DNA from: Undaria pinnatifida
Lineage: Eukaryota > Sar > Phaeophyceae > Laminariales > Alariaceae
Assembly (NCBI GenBank): GCA_012845835.1
Contig: JABAKD010000108.1
Location: 536,001-600,000, forward strand
DNA: 64,000 nucleotides
Reading direction: 5' to 3'
In this document: in pieces, positions 63,833 to 64,000 of the stretch
How positions within the stretch are numbered: the first letter of the stretch is position 1
How the letters are laid out: each line of letters starts with the position of its first letter
Notes under the pieces: model-generated
The model's database searches: none
Told to the model about the DNA's origin: nothing
What the model saw: the letters and a program-made list of their open reading frames with translations, nothing else
Position numbers and translations under genes: made by a program

Positions 63833-64000
63833 GTCGGCCGGATATACGGGCGGACCTGTCAATTATCGAGCCTGGCGACCTTGTCGGGGTCGCCGACGCC
63901 CAACTTTTGCGCATCCTGCTGGGTGCCTTGCAACACCCCATCCAGGCTGCGGGGCCCCACCCTGGTCAGGCTCGGAGCCAATCGGCGCGGGGAACACAGG
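63833..64000 (+). CDS. Possible exon cut by the window end
   Basis: After a plausible acceptor (CTCTCCACCCCTG... GATAGCAG) the sequence turns GC-rich and stays open to the end, reading RPDIRADLSIIEPGDLVGVA, then DAQLLRILLGALQHPIQAAG. Texture and base composition differ from the repeat-rich DNA before it. No family recognised and the donor is outside the window. An opposite-strand frame is also open, so this is only a candidate. Confidence 0.3.

Overview
This is eukaryotic nuclear DNA that is poor in genes and rich in repeats. The evidence is a spliced multi-exon gene with GT/AG introns, non-LTR retrotransposons with tandem-repeat tails, tRNA-derived SINEs with poly(A), terminal-inverted-repeat (TIR) DNA elements, micro- and minisatellites, and short CCCTAA-like tracts. 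The membrane-protein architecture of the spliced gene resembles large multi-pass proteins that I know from stramenopiles, so a brown alga or a related large-genome alga is my best guess. That is inference; no ribosomal or organellar marker is present. I see no operon structure, CRISPR array, prophage or canonical tRNA/rRNA gene.

Left third (1-24,000). One + strand gene can be assembled from seven exons: 1238-1539, 5061-5166, 6079-6336, 8277-8426, 8899-9060, 11484-11630 and 22488-23393. Reading phase is preserved at every junction, giving 676 residues followed by TGA. The protein has a Cys-rich outside segment, about six membrane spans and a long Ser/Pro-rich acidic tail. Its N-terminus lies outside the window or was not recognised. 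Introns make up more than 90% of the locus. The last intron is about 10.9 kb and holds an about 2.65-kb element with long TIRs, an 826-bp element with 29-bp TIRs, a small TA-flanked MITE and several tandem arrays. One exon (6079-6336) is flanked by two decayed partial copies of itself and by a pair of TIRs.

Middle (24,000-51,000). Mostly tandem repeats and transposon debris. LINE-A copy 1 (27,745-31,170, minus) keeps an open reverse-transcriptase frame. A minus-strand terminal exon (35,521-36,274) encodes a membrane anchor and tail of an unknown protein. An about 1.3-kb inverted repeat lies at 41,950-43,245 with a third partial copy nearby. Two SINE copies and several fragments of shared repeat families are scattered here.

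Right third (51,000-64,000). LINE-A copy 2 (51,395-about 55,700, minus) keeps its endonuclease but has stops and frameshifts. A 3' fragment of LINE-A (56,066-56,578, plus) ends in a long (AAC)n tail, directly followed by a SINE. After that come a pogo-like TA-flanked element, two relics of a second LINE family (LINE-B), a MITE, and a possible exon cut by the window end.

The most unusual signal is not a gene. About 20 exact copies of the 9-bp palindromic word TACCWGGTA occur across non-coding DNA, against about 0.5 expected by chance. One copy sits in an apparent filled-site/empty-site pair with a 6-bp duplication, and another is the centre of a perfect 23-bp palindrome.
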